64,000 nt of DNA from Streptomyces sp. NBC_00448 (GTDB taxonomy: Bacteria > Actinomycetota > Actinomycetes > Streptomycetales > Streptomycetaceae): NCBI RefSeq assembly GCF_036014115.1, contig NZ_CP107913.1, positions 682,001 to 746,000 of the forward strand, read 5' to 3'. Each line of letters opens with the position of its first letter. The first letter of the stretch is position 1. Of the stretch, positions 18,641 through 27,405 are shown piece after piece. The translations under genes were made by a program, and so were the position numbers. Under the pieces are notes generated by a model that did not search any database, was not told the DNA's origin, and worked only from the letters and a program-made list of their open reading frames with translations.

Positions 18641-18880
18641 GCCGCACAGCGCCCGTCCTTGACGGGATCTCGTCACGTCGACATCTCGCCACGACGCGGG
18701 CGGCCGCGGCATCCCTGAGGCCGGCTGCCACGAAGCCGGCCTTGCCACCCGCGGCGCGGATGGCGTCCACGACCGCGCCTCCACGCTCCTCATCGCGTCC
18801 GGCAACCAGAAACGCGGGCACCGCGCTCGCCCGGCCTGGCCGGGCACCAGCCACTTCTCCGCCGGCACTGCCATGCCCAA
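18641..18880 (-). pseudogene. Fragment of a short-chain dehydrogenase
   Basis: One minus frame gives AFLVAGRDEERGGAVVDAIRAAGGKAGFVAAGLRDAAAA (about 18815-18695). This is the SDR region following beta-2 (GRD.ERG) up to the D-x-R/T motif. A neighbouring frame reads MAVPAEKWLVPG just upstream, like the helix after TGxxxGIG. There is no TGxxxGxG, no NAG and no YxxxK, and the frame soon stops. It is a truncated, frameshifted SDR remnant. Confidence 0.6.
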
Positions 18881-18902
18881 CTTCCCCGGTTCTCGGAGTG
18901 GT

Positions 18903-19553
18903 TCAGCCGCGGATGGTAGCGGTTTCGCGGGTGAACCGGCGGTGCCCGATCAGCTTGTAGGCCAAGCGGGCCGGGGCCGGCACGACCTTCAAGAACCTCT
19001 CCCGTTCCGCGTCATCGGTCTCCTCGGTGATGTGGCCGAGGAAGACCAGCCGCCGTGTGAGCGGAATCGCGCTCATGCCGTGCTTGCCGAGCGCGTCCCA
19101 TTCGCGTTGCGTCAGCGTGACCGAGACGATCGGGAGTATCTTCTGTTCCTCCTCCGCCAGGTGGTCGATCAGTGTCGGCATCATGGCGTCGATGAGGGCC
19201 GCCATCCGCTCGCCGGCGGCGGCGTCCGCGCTCGCGGTCCACGCCGGCAGTTCCGCGCCGACGGCCGTGACAGCGTCGTCGACCCGCGCGTGCTGCGTGT
19301 CCATCCGGTCCATCAGCTCCGGGTCGAGCGCGGCGCGCTCGCGCAGCACGGGAAAGAGCAGTTCGTCCTCGCCGGTGTGGTGGGTGTGGAGGAAGTTCAG
19401 CATCTCTTGGGCGTGCGCGCCGATGACCTTGGATCGCGCAGGGTCATGGGCCGCGGAGCGCAGCAGTCGCGGGAGCTGACCGAACTCGCGCCGGATGACG
19501 CGGTGGATCAGCACCATCTCATGGGTGTCGACGCCGGGTGCGGAGGTGCTCAC
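18903..19553 (-). CDS. Hemerythrin HHE-domain protein
   Basis: A 216-residue protein with a four-helix iron-binding hemerythrin-like fold. Visible ligand motifs are HEMVLIHRVIRREF at the N-terminus, LHTHHTGEDELLFPVL, QHARVDD and HLAEEEQKILP. Family members bind a di-iron centre and sense or handle oxygen, NO or oxidative stress. The GTG start overlaps the TGA of the upstream NmrA-like gene (GTGA) with GAGGAG seven bases before it, so the two are translationally coupled. The C-terminal region (RLAYKLIGHRRF) is typical of the longer actinobacterial HHE proteins. Confidence 0.86.
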   Translation of the reverse strand: MSTSAPGVDTHEMVLIHRVIRREFGQLPRLLRSAAHDPARSKVIGAHAQEMLNFLHTHHTGEDELLFPVLRERAALDPELMDRMDTQHARVDDAVTAVGAELPAWTASADAAAGERMAALIDAMMPTLIDHLAEEEQKILPIVSVTLTQREWDALGKHGMSAIPLTRRLVFLGHITEETDDAERERFLKVVPAPARLAYKLIGHRRFTRETATIRG

Positions 19554-20419
19554 CGTGTCTCCTCGACGGTCGCGGCGTTCTGGACGGCTTCGCGCGCCGT
19601 GGTCGCCGGCCGGCCGATGAGCTTCACCAGGTCCTCGCCGGCGGTGAACAACTCTCCGCGGGCCAGGCCGGCGTCGGCGTCGGCGACGGCGGCAGCCATC
19701 TCCGGGGGCAGCCCCGCGGCGGTCAGGGTGGCGGTGTAATCGGCGACCGACATGTCCTGGTAGACGATGGGGGTGCCGAGGACGTCGCTGATCGTGGCGG
19801 CGAGTTCGGTCAGGGTGAACGCCGGTCCGCCCAGCTCGTAGGTCGCTCCGAGGTGCCCGTCCTGCGTCAGCACCGCGGCGGCGGCAGCCGCGTAGTCGCG
19901 GCGGCCGGCCGCGCTGACGAGACCGTCGTGCGCGCTGCCCAGCAGTGCGTGGTACCGGGTGATCATCGGAAGCTGGTCGGTGTAGTTCTCCAAGTACCAT
20001 CCGTTGCGCAGGATGACGAACTCCGAACCGCTGGCACGCAGGTACTCCTCCGTGCGGCGATGTTCGTCGGCGAGAGTCATGCGCGCGGTCGAGGCGTTGA
20101 CGATGCTGGTGTACACGATCCGGGACACACCGGCGCGGGCCGCCGCGTCGATGGCGTTGCGGGCGTTGTCGAACCGCTCCCCCACCGTCGTCGTGGAGAC
20201 CAGCAGCAGCGTGTCGGCGCCCGCGAAGGCGTCGTCGAGGGTGAGCGGATCGGCGAAGTCCGCGCGCCGCACCGTCACCCCGCCGTGTGCGAGGTCGGTG
20301 AGCTTGTCGACGTCCCGGCCGGTGGCCACGATCTGCGCCGGCGGTGTTCCGCCGGCGAGAAGCTGATCGACGACGAGCCGGCCGAGGTGACCCGATGCTC
20401 CGGTGATGACAGTGGACAT
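19550..20419 (-). CDS. NmrA/QorB-like NAD(P)-binding oxidoreductase
   Basis: A 289-residue atypical SDR. The nucleotide-binding TGASGHLG lies at residues 6-13, ATGRDVDKL follows beta-2, and SRIVYTSI and RNGWYLENY are hallmarks of the QorB/NmrA group (NAD(P)H:quinone oxidoreductase 2-like or redox sensor). The canonical YxxxK pair is absent, as usual in this group. It sits first in a two-gene unit with the hemerythrin gene, and both may serve redox stress. The upstream 188-bp gap shows no copy of the MarR palindrome found near 21.5 kb. Confidence 0.84.
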   Translation of the reverse strand: MSTVITGASGHLGRLVVDQLLAGGTPPAQIVATGRDVDKLTDLAHGGVTVRRADFADPLTLDDAFAGADTLLLVSTTTVGERFDNARNAIDAAARAGVSRIVYTSIVNASTARMTLADEHRRTEEYLRASGSEFVILRNGWYLENYTDQLPMITRYHALLGSAHDGLVSAAGRRDYAAAAAAVLTQDGHLGATYELGGPAFTLTELAATISDVLGTPIVYQDMSVADYTATLTAAGLPPEMAAAVADADAGLARGELFTAGEDLVKLIGRPATTAREAVQNAATVEETR

Positions 20420-20607
20420 GGTGTTTTCCTTCGATAGGTGTGCGGTGTGGGTGAACGGCTGTGTGAGCGAAGACCGCCGGCGCCCCCGCGAGGGGTGGCC
20501 GTCCCGCTGCCGGGCGTGGACACCTCGCCCGCCGTACCAGCGGCCGGTACCACCGGGCTCGACGCTCGAAGTGCTGATGTCACGGCCGAGTTCGACGGCT
20601 CGGCGGG

Positions 20608-21381
20608 TCAGTTCCAGCCGCCGTCGGCTTCGATGGTGGCGCCGGTGATGTACGACGCGTCCGGGGAGAGGAGAAACGCGACCACGGCGGCGATCTCGTC
20701 AGGTTGGGCCAACCGTCCGAGTGCGCTCATCGAGCGGACGAGTGCGGGAAAAGGAACACCGGTGAGCGCGGGGTGGATGTAGTGGGGGGCGTAGCCGGCC
20801 ATGCGGGTGGCGGTGGCGCCGGGGGCGATCGCGTTGATGGCGATGTTCCGCTCCGCCAGTTCGGGAGCGAGATTGCGCACCATCGCCGGGATGGCGGCTT
20901 TGCTTGCCGCGTACAGGGCGTGTCGATGGACCTCCAGGCGTGCGCTGACGGAGGAGCTGAGCACGATCCGGCCGCCGTCGGCCATCGCGGCGGCCGCCGC
21001 CTGCGTGACGAACAGCTGTCCGGCCACGTTGGTCTGGAAGAGGCGGTCGAAGTCGGCCTGGGTGATGGTCTCCAGCGCCCCGAAGTGCTCGACCCCGGCG
21101 TTGCTGACCAGCAGATCCAGGCCGCCGAACTCGGACGCCACCGCGCCGACCAGCTCGTGGCACTGCGCCCTGTCGCTGATGTCGGCCGCGAAGGCCGACG
21201 CCTCACGCCCGTCGTTGCGGAGTTCGCCGACGAGCGCCTCGGCGGCGTCCTTGTCGGATCGGTAGTTGACCGCGACCGCGGCTCCCTGGGCGGCGAGCCG
21301 CCGCACGATCGCGGCGCCGATTCCGCTGCTGCCTCCGGTGACCAGGGCCCGCTTGCCGGCCAGGTTTGATGTCGATGTCAT
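20608..21381 (-). CDS. SDR family oxidoreductase
   Basis: A 257-residue classical short-chain dehydrogenase. The cofactor motif TGGSSGIG is at 15-22, SNAGVEHFG at 93-101, and the catalytic set is Ser143/144, Tyr157 and Lys161. The ending YITGATIEADGGWN is typical. The N-Y-R segment after beta-2 suggests an NADP(H) preference (inference). The substrate cannot be told. It is transcribed away from the MarR gene, with a perfect palindrome 98 bp upstream of its start, so MarR control is likely. Confidence 0.88.
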   Translation of the reverse strand: MTSTSNLAGKRALVTGGSSGIGAAIVRRLAAQGAAVAVNYRSDKDAAEALVGELRNDGREASAFAADISDRAQCHELVGAVASEFGGLDLLVSNAGVEHFGALETITQADFDRLFQTNVAGQLFVTQAAAAAMADGGRIVLSSSVSARLEVHRHALYAASKAAIPAMVRNLAPELAERNIAINAIAPGATATRMAGYAPHYIHPALTGVPFPALVRSMSALGRLAQPDEIAAVVAFLLSPDASYITGATIEADGGWN

Positions 21382-21478
21382 CGCGATACCTGCGTTCTCT
21401 CTGTCTCCGGATGTGGTCTCCGGATGTGCACAGTCCTGGGGCGTACCGCCCGTCCCTTCATCGAGCCGCCATCTGCAT

Positions 21479-21497
21479 TAGTCAGGAACATTGACTA
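21479..21497. promoter_or_regulatory. MarR-type operator, site 1
   Basis: TAGTCAGGAACATTGACTA is a perfect 6-bp inverted repeat with 7-base spacer in the divergent region between the SDR and marR-type genes. A near copy (site 2) lies at 22232. Confidence 0.6.
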
Positions 21498-21695
21498 CTG
21501 TACTCGTATGGCGGCGCCGACGACAACAGCAATCGGCGTGGCGTCGCCGAGGGACGGACGGCGCGCGGTGGAACGCGGCAAGCGCGGAGCCGGGCATGCG
21601 CCACCGCGTCCGGCGCCGGCGGCGATCCGGCCCGGCGGCATTGACGTAAGGTGTGAACCTCGTGGGATCAGGTGGGCGACGGAGCCGAGAGCGGT

Positions 21696-22139
21696 ATGGA
21701 CGACGAGCAGCAGGTGAATCTAGGGGTGGCGCTGTTCATCCCGTATCGGTACACCGAGGACCGGATGTTCCGGGCCCTGCAGGATGCCGGGTTCGACGAC
21801 TGGACCCTCGCCCAGTGTCGGGTGTTCCAACGCGTCGCCCCTGACGGTTCACGCCTCACGGACCTCGCTGACCAGGCACAAATGAGCAAGCAGAGCGCCG
21901 GCGTGCTGGTCGACCAACTGGAGCGCCTGGGCTACGTCCGCCGGGTCCCCGACCCCACGGACGGTCGCGCCCGGCTGATCGTGATCGAGGAACGCGGCAG
22001 GCGGGCGGTCGAGGTGGCCTCGGCGACGCTCGACGAGATCCTCGCGGAGTGGAAGGCGTACCTGGGCACGCGCAACTTCGCGCTGCTGCAGCAGATCCTT
22101 GACCAGCTCCGCGAGATCACCGACCCCTACGCGCGGTAG
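21696..22139 (+). CDS. MarR-family transcriptional regulator
   Basis: A 147-residue winged-helix repressor. SRLTDLADQAQMSKQSAGVLVDQLERLGYVRRVPDPTDGRARLIVI (about residues 52-97) is the helix-turn-helix plus the conserved wing D-x-R-D/A-x-R. MarR proteins act as dimers on 16-20 bp palindromes and release on binding small aromatic or oxidised ligands. ATG 21696 is preferred; GTG 21672 would add eight residues. The matching palindromes on both sides (21479 and 22232) mark its probable targets, including itself and the divergent SDR. Confidence 0.88.
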   Translation: MDDEQQVNLGVALFIPYRYTEDRMFRALQDAGFDDWTLAQCRVFQRVAPDGSRLTDLADQAQMSKQSAGVLVDQLERLGYVRRVPDPTDGRARLIVIEERGRRAVEVASATLDEILAEWKAYLGTRNFALLQQILDQLREITDPYAR

Positions 22140-22160
22140 GCCGGCCCCACCGGGCCGGCC
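22139..22160 (+). terminator. Hairpin terminator after the MarR gene
   Basis: 9-bp arms GGCCGGCCC / GGGCCGGCC with a 4-base loop, starting at the last base of the stop codon. Confidence 0.7.
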
Positions 22161-22231
22161 GCCCTTGATTCCCGTTCGCCCCGAGCCGCCGGAGTCGGTG
22201 GGCGCCGGCAGGCTTCAGCCCCGCGGCAGCA

Positions 22232-22271
22232 TAGTCAGTTCCATTGACTTGTTCGTCAGCTAACCTGACGA
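22232..22271. promoter_or_regulatory. MarR-type operator site 2 plus a second palindrome
   Basis: TAGTCAGTTCCATTGACTT (22232-22250) matches site 1 in both arms except the last base. Its right arm supplies a TTGACT -35-like box. It is followed at once by TCGTCAGCTAACCTGACGA (22253-22271), a perfect 7-bp inverted repeat with 5-base spacer. Together they look like a regulated rightward promoter. Confidence 0.55.
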
Positions 22272-22326
22272 TTCCAGCGATCGGACGTGTGTCTGCCACG
22301 CGACGCGAACCCTCACTCAAGGAGGT

Positions 22327-22461
22327 ATGCGCATCCCGCCGGCCCTCGCGGTCTCCGGCGCGAACGTGCCCGACAGCCAGGCGTTCCAGCCGCTCCTGCC
22401 GGACATCCCCCTGGGCATCCCCTCCATCCGCCGCAATACAGTGCCCCGATGCCTGCCGTGA
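22327..22461 (+). pseudogene. Short ORF, possible remnant of a MarR-controlled gene
   Basis: ATG 22327 opens a 44-residue frame (MRIPPALAVSGANVPDSQ...) whose first 36 codons have strong G/C third positions like real genes here. It is preceded by GGAGG, but only one base away. It ends inside the start of the kinase gene. It lies just downstream of operator site 2. I do not recognise a family. It may be the 5' remnant of a deleted target gene, or chance. Confidence 0.3.
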
Positions 22462-23603
22462 CTGCGCGCCCTCGACGCTCCACCGTGGAAGCCCTCCTGA
22501 CGGATCGTTACGCGTCACCCGTCCGGGTCGAGGCCTGGGAGCACTTGGCGCCCTGGTCCGTCGCCCGTGCAACGCTCCGCGGCGCGGCGGTTCCCAGGAC
22601 CGTGGTCGTCAAATGGGTGCGGAGTCATCGGAGCGACACTCGCACCGAACCCTTGCGACTCCACACCGAGCTGGCTGCGCTCCGGTTCCTCTCCGAGGAC
22701 CTCGGTCTGGCTCTTGCCCCGCGGGCTGTCGCCGCCGACCTTTCCGAGGGAATCGTGGTGCTGGAGGATCTGGCACCCCGCACCGCCCTGGACGAGTTGC
22801 TCCGCCGTGACGGATCTGCGGCCCACTCCGATCGACTGGTCGCCTTCGCCCGCGCCCGCGGCGAACTCAACGCTGCCACGGCCGGGTACGCCGACACCTA
22901 CCGCGCGCGACGGTCGTCCAGCGCGCCGCGCAACCCGGAAGCCGATCACGTGGACCGGTTCGCCCGGCTCCGGGACGAGGCACACGGGCACGGACCCACC
23001 TCGATTCTCTGCGCCCCCATCACCGGGCGAGCCGAGACCGAACTCGATTCCGCTCTCACCGAGTTGAGCGAGCCCGGCCCGTTCCTGGCATTCAGCAACG
23101 GCGATGCGGAGACGAACAACGTCCTGCTCCACGAGTCAGGCCCCGCCGACGCTCGCCTCATCGACTTCGAGTCAGCGTGCTACACCCACGCCCTCCTCGA
23201 CGCCGTCTGCCTTCATGTGCCCGGCCCGGCATGGATGACTGTGGGTGATCCCCTGAGCGCCGGCCTGGGCGACCACTACCGCGGTGCTCTGGCCCACGGC
23301 ATTCCCCAGGCGGAAGACGACCTGCGGTTCGGATTCGGCCTGGCAGCGGCGTGCATCTCCTGGGCGATCGTCCGTCTGCAACGGTTCGCCCTCCTCGACA
23401 CCCGCGCGCCCGGAGACCACAGCAGACCCCAGCTCGTCGAGACGTTGGAAGCCGCGGCCCGTACCGCCGAGGCCCATCGCGTCTTCCCCCACCTCACCGG
23501 CTGGGCCCGTCACACCGCCGACCTGCTGCGCCGACGCTGGCCCGACGCCGACCTGGACCTCACCGATCCCACCGCCTTCCCGCCCTACACGGCGCGCCGC
23601 TGA
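22449..23603 (+). CDS. APH-family phosphotransferase (aminoglycoside/choline-kinase-like)
   Basis: A 384-residue kinase-fold protein. TVVVKWVR (about 56-63) is the ATP-lysine strand, VVLEDL (about 101-106) the hinge, and FSNGDAETNNVLL (about 215-227) the catalytic loop, with Asn-Gly-Asp replacing the usual His-Gly-Asp and Asn in the Mg site. LIDFESA (237-243) is the DFG equivalent. Relatives phosphorylate aminoglycosides, choline or small metabolites; nothing here indicates resistance specifically. ATG 22449 is chosen because the 54 residues of the longer reading are Pro/Arg-rich shadow sequence. No good Shine-Dalgarno is visible. Confidence 0.75.
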   Translation: MPAVTARPRRSTVEALLTDRYASPVRVEAWEHLAPWSVARATLRGAAVPRTVVVKWVRSHRSDTRTEPLRLHTELAALRFLSEDLGLALAPRAVAADLSEGIVVLEDLAPRTALDELLRRDGSAAHSDRLVAFARARGELNAATAGYADTYRARRSSSAPRNPEADHVDRFARLRDEAHGHGPTSILCAPITGRAETELDSALTELSEPGPFLAFSNGDAETNNVLLHESGPADARLIDFESACYTHALLDAVCLHVPGPAWMTVGDPLSAGLGDHYRGALAHGIPQAEDDLRFGFGLAAACISWAIVRLQRFALLDTRAPGDHSRPQLVETLEAAARTAEAHRVFPHLTGWARHTADLLRRRWPDADLDLTDPTAFPPYTARR

Positions 23604-23621
23604 GCGGGGACGCACAAGGCA

Positions 23622-23653
23622 GTGGCCGGCCTCGGTTCCGTGCGGCCGGCCAC
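23622..23653. terminator. Hairpin terminator
   Basis: 10-bp perfect arms GTGGCCGGCC / GGCCGGCCAC with a 12-base loop between the convergent kinase genes. Confidence 0.7.
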
Positions 23654-23728
23654 CGCTCTCCAAGTGCCCCTTCGCCCACGCCAACCGGTAGTCCAGGTCA
23701 CCGGCGATCGCGCCGTCGACGAGGGCCT

Positions 23729-24376
23729 TCACCTCTGGCTTCCCGGCCCGCCACCGTGGTGCCCCGCTGCTACCGCGTGCGAGTGAGCCCGAAGAACCGT
23801 GCGCGCCAGCTCTTGCGCGGGGGCCTTGCTGGTATCGACCTTGAGGTCGTACCTGGCCTCATGGGCATGAACCGTCCGCAGGTGTCCCCTCGCCAGGCCC
23901 GCCGGATTGCCCCGTGCCGCCTCCCGCTCCTCAAGCACATCGACCGGGCAGTACACCCCGACGAGATAGACCTGTACGCCGGAGAGCGCCTGGAGCCAGT
24001 CCTCCAGCAGATCGGGACCCAGCAGCATCTCGTCGACCACGACGTTGCAGCCCTTGAGCGCCAGCTCGGCGACCGACGCACAGGCGGCGGCAAGCATCCG
24101 GCGGCCGACGTCGCCGTACCGGATGATGATCAGCTGACGGCCGTCCTCGTCACGCTCCGACCGGTCGTAGCGGAACCCTTCGAAGCTCAAGGGCCCGCCG
24201 CGGGCGCCGGCCCACTTCTCCGGCACCATCGCGAACAGCGTATCGATGCCCCAGTACAGGTACGGCTCATCGCTTTCTTCCTGGATCGCGCGGGCCAAGG
24301 TGGTCTTACCGGCACTTGATGTGCCGTTGAGAAAGATCACGCGACCAGGGCGGTCATACCGCACAGAGGCTCCCAT
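23729..24376 (-). CDS. Chloramphenicol-phosphotransferase-like (CPT) P-loop kinase
   Basis: A 215-residue P-loop protein. RVIFLNGTSSAGKTTLAR (12-29) contains the Walker A. GIDTLFAMVPEKW (about 43-55) and NVVVDEMLL (about 111-119) match the CPT family, which phosphorylates the primary hydroxyl of chloramphenicol in Streptomyces venezuelae. Many homologues are of unknown substrate. After its TGA a GTG (23732) opens a frame with a protein-like first 30 residues (VKALVDGAIAGDLDYRLAWA), possibly a coupled or decayed short gene that then runs into the opposite kinase gene. Confidence 0.78.
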   Translation of the reverse strand: MGASVRYDRPGRVIFLNGTSSAGKTTLARAIQEESDEPYLYWGIDTLFAMVPEKWAGARGGPLSFEGFRYDRSERDEDGRQLIIIRYGDVGRRMLAAACASVAELALKGCNVVVDEMLLGPDLLEDWLQALSGVQVYLVGVYCPVDVLEEREAARGNPAGLARGHLRTVHAHEARYDLKVDTSKAPAQELARTVLRAHSHAVAAGHHGGGPGSQR

Positions 24377-24562
24377 CCGACCAACCTATCGGGCCCGATC
24401 AACGACGGTGCGGCTCTCCGACGCAGGAACCCGGACGAGCCCGCCTCGGCGCCGCGGTCCCCGCGGGGAGTAGGTCCGGCGCTCCCCGGGGGAGTTCCGC
24501 GCACCACGTGTCGACGTACGGCGTGCTTCGGGCCGGCGGCCCGGCGCGTGAGCCGAGGGCCC

Positions 24563-24922
24563 CTACGCGAGCGGAGGGCCCCCGGCCGATGCGGGCGCCC
24601 ACCCGCGCAGCGTCGCGTCGATCGTCGACCCGAACGCCCGATCCAGCGTCGCGGAGTCGAGCGCGCCGGCCAGTTCGAGCGACACCAGCCCGTGCAGGGT
24701 CACCCACAACGAGAGGGCGATCAGGGTCGGTTCGCCCGCGAGCACCGAACCCTCCACGGCCCGGTCGATCCCCGCGAGCAGCGGCCTGACGGGGTCACCG
24801 GAGCCCACCTCGCCCGAGGGGTCGAAGCGCTGCGCACCGCCGAACAGCACGGCGTAGAGGTGGCGGTGGGCGACGGCCCACCCCCGGTACGCGGCGGCCA
24901 GCGCGCGCAGGTCGGCGAGCGG
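24563..24922 (-). pseudogene. C-terminal remnant of a TetR/AcrR regulator (WHG domain)
   Basis: The frame from 24922 gives PLADLRALAAAYRGWAVAHRHLYAVLFGG followed by helices ending TLHGLVSLELAG. This is the WHG-type ligand domain of TetR regulators. The frame upstream (to 25084) is Pro/Gly/Arg noise with no DNA-binding helix-turn-helix in any frame before the next gene's stop at 25091. The regulator has therefore lost its N-terminal half. Confidence 0.65.
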
Positions 24923-25090
24923 GCCGGCGCCCTGGCCGACCCGGCCGTCTCCGCGCACTTCCACCGGGCGGTGATCGCCGAACCCGGCCCGATGGACGGA
25001 CCCACCGCGCACCTGTCTGCGGGCAGGAGGGGGCGGACCGCTCCCCGGGACACCGGTCACGGGGTGAACAGGGCGAACGGGCAAACTCCT

Positions 25091-26017
25091 CTACGAGTTC
25101 TTCTGACCCAGGAGCCGCATGACGCGGCCCACCATCGCGAGCCTCTCGTCGACGGTGGCGCCACCGGGGACCTGGATCTTCGCTCCCGCGTAGGAGAACG
25201 CCCCTTCGGCCGCGCGCAGACAGCGGCGCACCTCGTCAGCGTCCATCAGGGAGGTGGGCTCGTCCTCGGTGAGGGGCAGGTGAGCGTCCGCCCACGCTCC
25301 CCCGTACTCGTTGGCGGCCGGCCCCGCGCCGGAGAACATGACGCCCTCCAACAGGCCCTCGGCGGCGAGCTGTTCGACCTGGGCGAGCGGCCGGCCCGGG
25401 TCCTGGGCCTCGATCGCCGAACGGCCCCAGTTGACGGTGACACCGATCCCCGCCTCCCGTGCGAGGGGGATCTCGTCTTCCAGCGGCAGGAACCGCTTCT
25501 CGCCCGGTACGGCCGGCGCATACGCGTCGCAGTGCTCCAGGACGAGCCGGGTGGACCAGGCGCCCTCGGCGGGTGCGCTCGCCGCGATCTCGTCGAGGGA
25601 ACGGGCGAACATCTCCCGGGCGGCGGTCTTCGAGGGCGCGGTGTGGATGTGGAGGGCGGAGACCGACTGCTCGCCGGTGAGCTGGTTCAGCTCCTCGGCG
25701 ACAAGACGGGCCTCGCGGAGGAAGTCGAGCGCCGCACGCCGTCCGTCCTGGTCCTTCGAGGCGAGCCCGAAGACACCCGTGGCCCCCACGCGCACCATCG
25801 TGCCGGGAATCAGGGTGATCACCGAACGGGTGAAGCGGCCCCGCATCTGTGCGGCCAGCCGGCGGATGTCCACACCGAGACCATCACGGAACGGGATCTC
25901 CAGCCCGTCGGCGATCCCCCGGCCGGCGAGCCCGTCGTAGAAGCGCTCCTGGTCGGCGGGCAGGGAGGGCAGCGCCGCGTACGCGCCCACCAGTGCGGCG
26001 GGCCGTTCTGTGGTCAT
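25091..26017 (-). CDS. DUF4862 family TIM-barrel-like protein
   Basis: A 308-residue cytoplasmic protein. VGAYAALPSLPADQERFYDGLA, the LEIPF segment, VITLIPGTM, FGLASKDQDGRRAALDF, LVLEHCDAY, VTVNWGRSAIE and GVMFSGAG match the DUF4862 family along its whole length. These proteins look like sugar-phosphate-isomerase-type barrels and tend to neighbour sugar-catabolic genes. No reaction is established. ATG 26017 has GGAGA at nine bases. No obvious partner gene is adjacent. Confidence 0.78.
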   Translation of the reverse strand: MTTERPAALVGAYAALPSLPADQERFYDGLAGRGIADGLEIPFRDGLGVDIRRLAAQMRGRFTRSVITLIPGTMVRVGATGVFGLASKDQDGRRAALDFLREARLVAEELNQLTGEQSVSALHIHTAPSKTAAREMFARSLDEIAASAPAEGAWSTRLVLEHCDAYAPAVPGEKRFLPLEDEIPLAREAGIGVTVNWGRSAIEAQDPGRPLAQVEQLAAEGLLEGVMFSGAGPAANEYGGAWADAHLPLTEDEPTSLMDADEVRRCLRAAEGAFSYAGAKIQVPGGATVDERLAMVGRVMRLLGQKNS

Positions 26018-26354
26018 GGTGTCAGGTCTCCAAATGTTCCGTGCACGGTTCTCCGGTGAGACCGTACGGGGGCAGCTCGTCCAGGTCGTCGCCAAGGAGT
26101 CGCGCGTTGTCCGCCCGGGTTCCGCCGGGTCACGGTCCTGGTCCTGATCGTCCTGGTGCGCAACGCGAGCGGACTCGCCACGATGCGCTCGGCCGTACCG
26201 TGATCGAGCCTCTCGACGAGAACGTCGAGCGACCTCCCCCGGGGCGCAAGCCCTCGACCAGGGTGAAGTCTATGATCCGACCGGGCGGGCAGGGTTGTGG
26301 AGTTCGGCAGTGTCCCTCCGGCGTCGCCGAAACGGGCACGCTAGGGTCCTGAAC
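26018..26354. other. Divergent intergenic region
   Basis: No coding signal. It serves the leftward DUF4862 gene and the rightward FAD oxidoreductase. A CGACG-AGAA-CGTCG inverted repeat near 26215 is the only visible structure. Confidence 0.45.
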
Positions 26355-27383
26355 GTGTCGAACCCACAGGTGAGTCGGGGCGTGATCGTCGTCGGTGCCG
26401 GCATCGTCGGCGCGTCGGTGGCCCATCACGCCGCCCGGGCGGGTGCGTCAGTGACGTTGGTCGACGCCGGGCGGCCGGGCGGGGGCGTGACGGCGGACCC
26501 GTTCGCCTGGATCGGGGCGTCCGGCGTGCGCAGAGGTCCGGCCGCCGGGCTGCGGGCCACCACGACGGCGGAGTACCACCGGCTCGGGGCCGAGTTGCCG
26601 GGGCTCCCGGTGACCTGGTCCGGCTCGCTGAGCTGGACCAGGCAGGGCAGCGCGCCGGACGCCGGGCCCGGACAGACGATCGTGCACGCGGCCACCGTGG
26701 CGACGCTCGAACCCGCCCTTCGGCAGCCTCCGGAGTGGGCGGTCTGGGCGCCGGGTGACGGCGCTGTCGACGCGGTGGGCGTGACCGAGCGGCTGGTCGC
26801 GGGCGCTCGTAGTCATGGAGCCCGGGTACATCCGGACGCGCCGGTGACCGCGGTCCGCCGGGATACGGCGGGCCGGATCGCCGGGGTCGAGACGGCAGCA
26901 GGACCCCTCTCCGGTACGACGGTGGTGCTGGCGGCCGGAGTTACCACGGCCGCGCTGGGCGCGCCGCTCGGCGTGCACGTCCCGGTCGAACCGTCGCCGT
27001 GCCCGCTGTTCCGCTTCCGCGCCCCGGCCGGCCTGGTCCGCACCGTGGTCAACACCGAGGACTTCGATCTCCGGCAGGTCGCCGCGGACCGGCTGATCGC
27101 CGCCGCGGACTCCCCCGAACAGGCCCTCGCCGCCGTCCGGTCCACCTTCCACGGCGCCGGGAGCGTCGAACTGCTCAGCACCCGACTCGGAGTGCGCCCC
27201 ATGCCCGTCGACGGTGAGCCGATCATCGGCCCGGTCACCGAGGTCCCCGGCCTCTACGTGGCGGTGATGCACTCGGCCGTCACGCTCGCCCCGGCCGTGG
27301 GCCGCCTGGTCGCACGGGAGTTGGTCGGCGGAACCGTCGAACCGGCTCTCGCGGGTTGCCGCCCCGACCGCTTCTCAGCGTGA
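26355..27383 (+). CDS. FAD-dependent oxidoreductase (DAO/glycine-oxidase-like)
   Basis: A 342-residue flavoprotein. GVIVVGAGIVGASVAHHAARAGASVTLVDAGRPGGG (about 9-44) is the FAD-binding Rossmann motif GxGxxG ending in the acidic strand. The centre carries the SGTTVVLAAGVTT turn, and the C-terminus RLGVRPMPVDGEPIIGPV followed by VAVMHSAVTLAPAVG is the second FAD-contact block of D-amino-acid-oxidase-like enzymes (DadA, ThiO, SoxB). These oxidise amines or amino acids to imines with H2O2. The substrate is unclear. The GTG start at 26355 lies ten codons before the first strand. Confidence 0.82.
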   Translation: MSNPQVSRGVIVVGAGIVGASVAHHAARAGASVTLVDAGRPGGGVTADPFAWIGASGVRRGPAAGLRATTTAEYHRLGAELPGLPVTWSGSLSWTRQGSAPDAGPGQTIVHAATVATLEPALRQPPEWAVWAPGDGAVDAVGVTERLVAGARSHGARVHPDAPVTAVRRDTAGRIAGVETAAGPLSGTTVVLAAGVTTAALGAPLGVHVPVEPSPCPLFRFRAPAGLVRTVVNTEDFDLRQVAADRLIAAADSPEQALAAVRSTFHGAGSVELLSTRLGVRPMPVDGEPIIGPVTEVPGLYVAVMHSAVTLAPAVGRLVARELVGGTVEPALAGCRPDRFSA

Positions 27384-27399
27384 GGGGGCTCCTCACGCT
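27377..27399 (+). terminator. Hairpin terminator overlapping the stop codon
   Basis: 9-bp arms AGCGTGAGG / CCTCACGCT with loop GGGCT. The TGA stop is in the left arm. Confidence 0.6.
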
Positions 27400-27405
27400 C
27401 GGGCG

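Noticed and set aside
24548..26059. 503-residue plus-strand frame
   Set aside because: Antisense of the DUF4862 gene and TetR remnant; only Arg/Gly-rich sequence.
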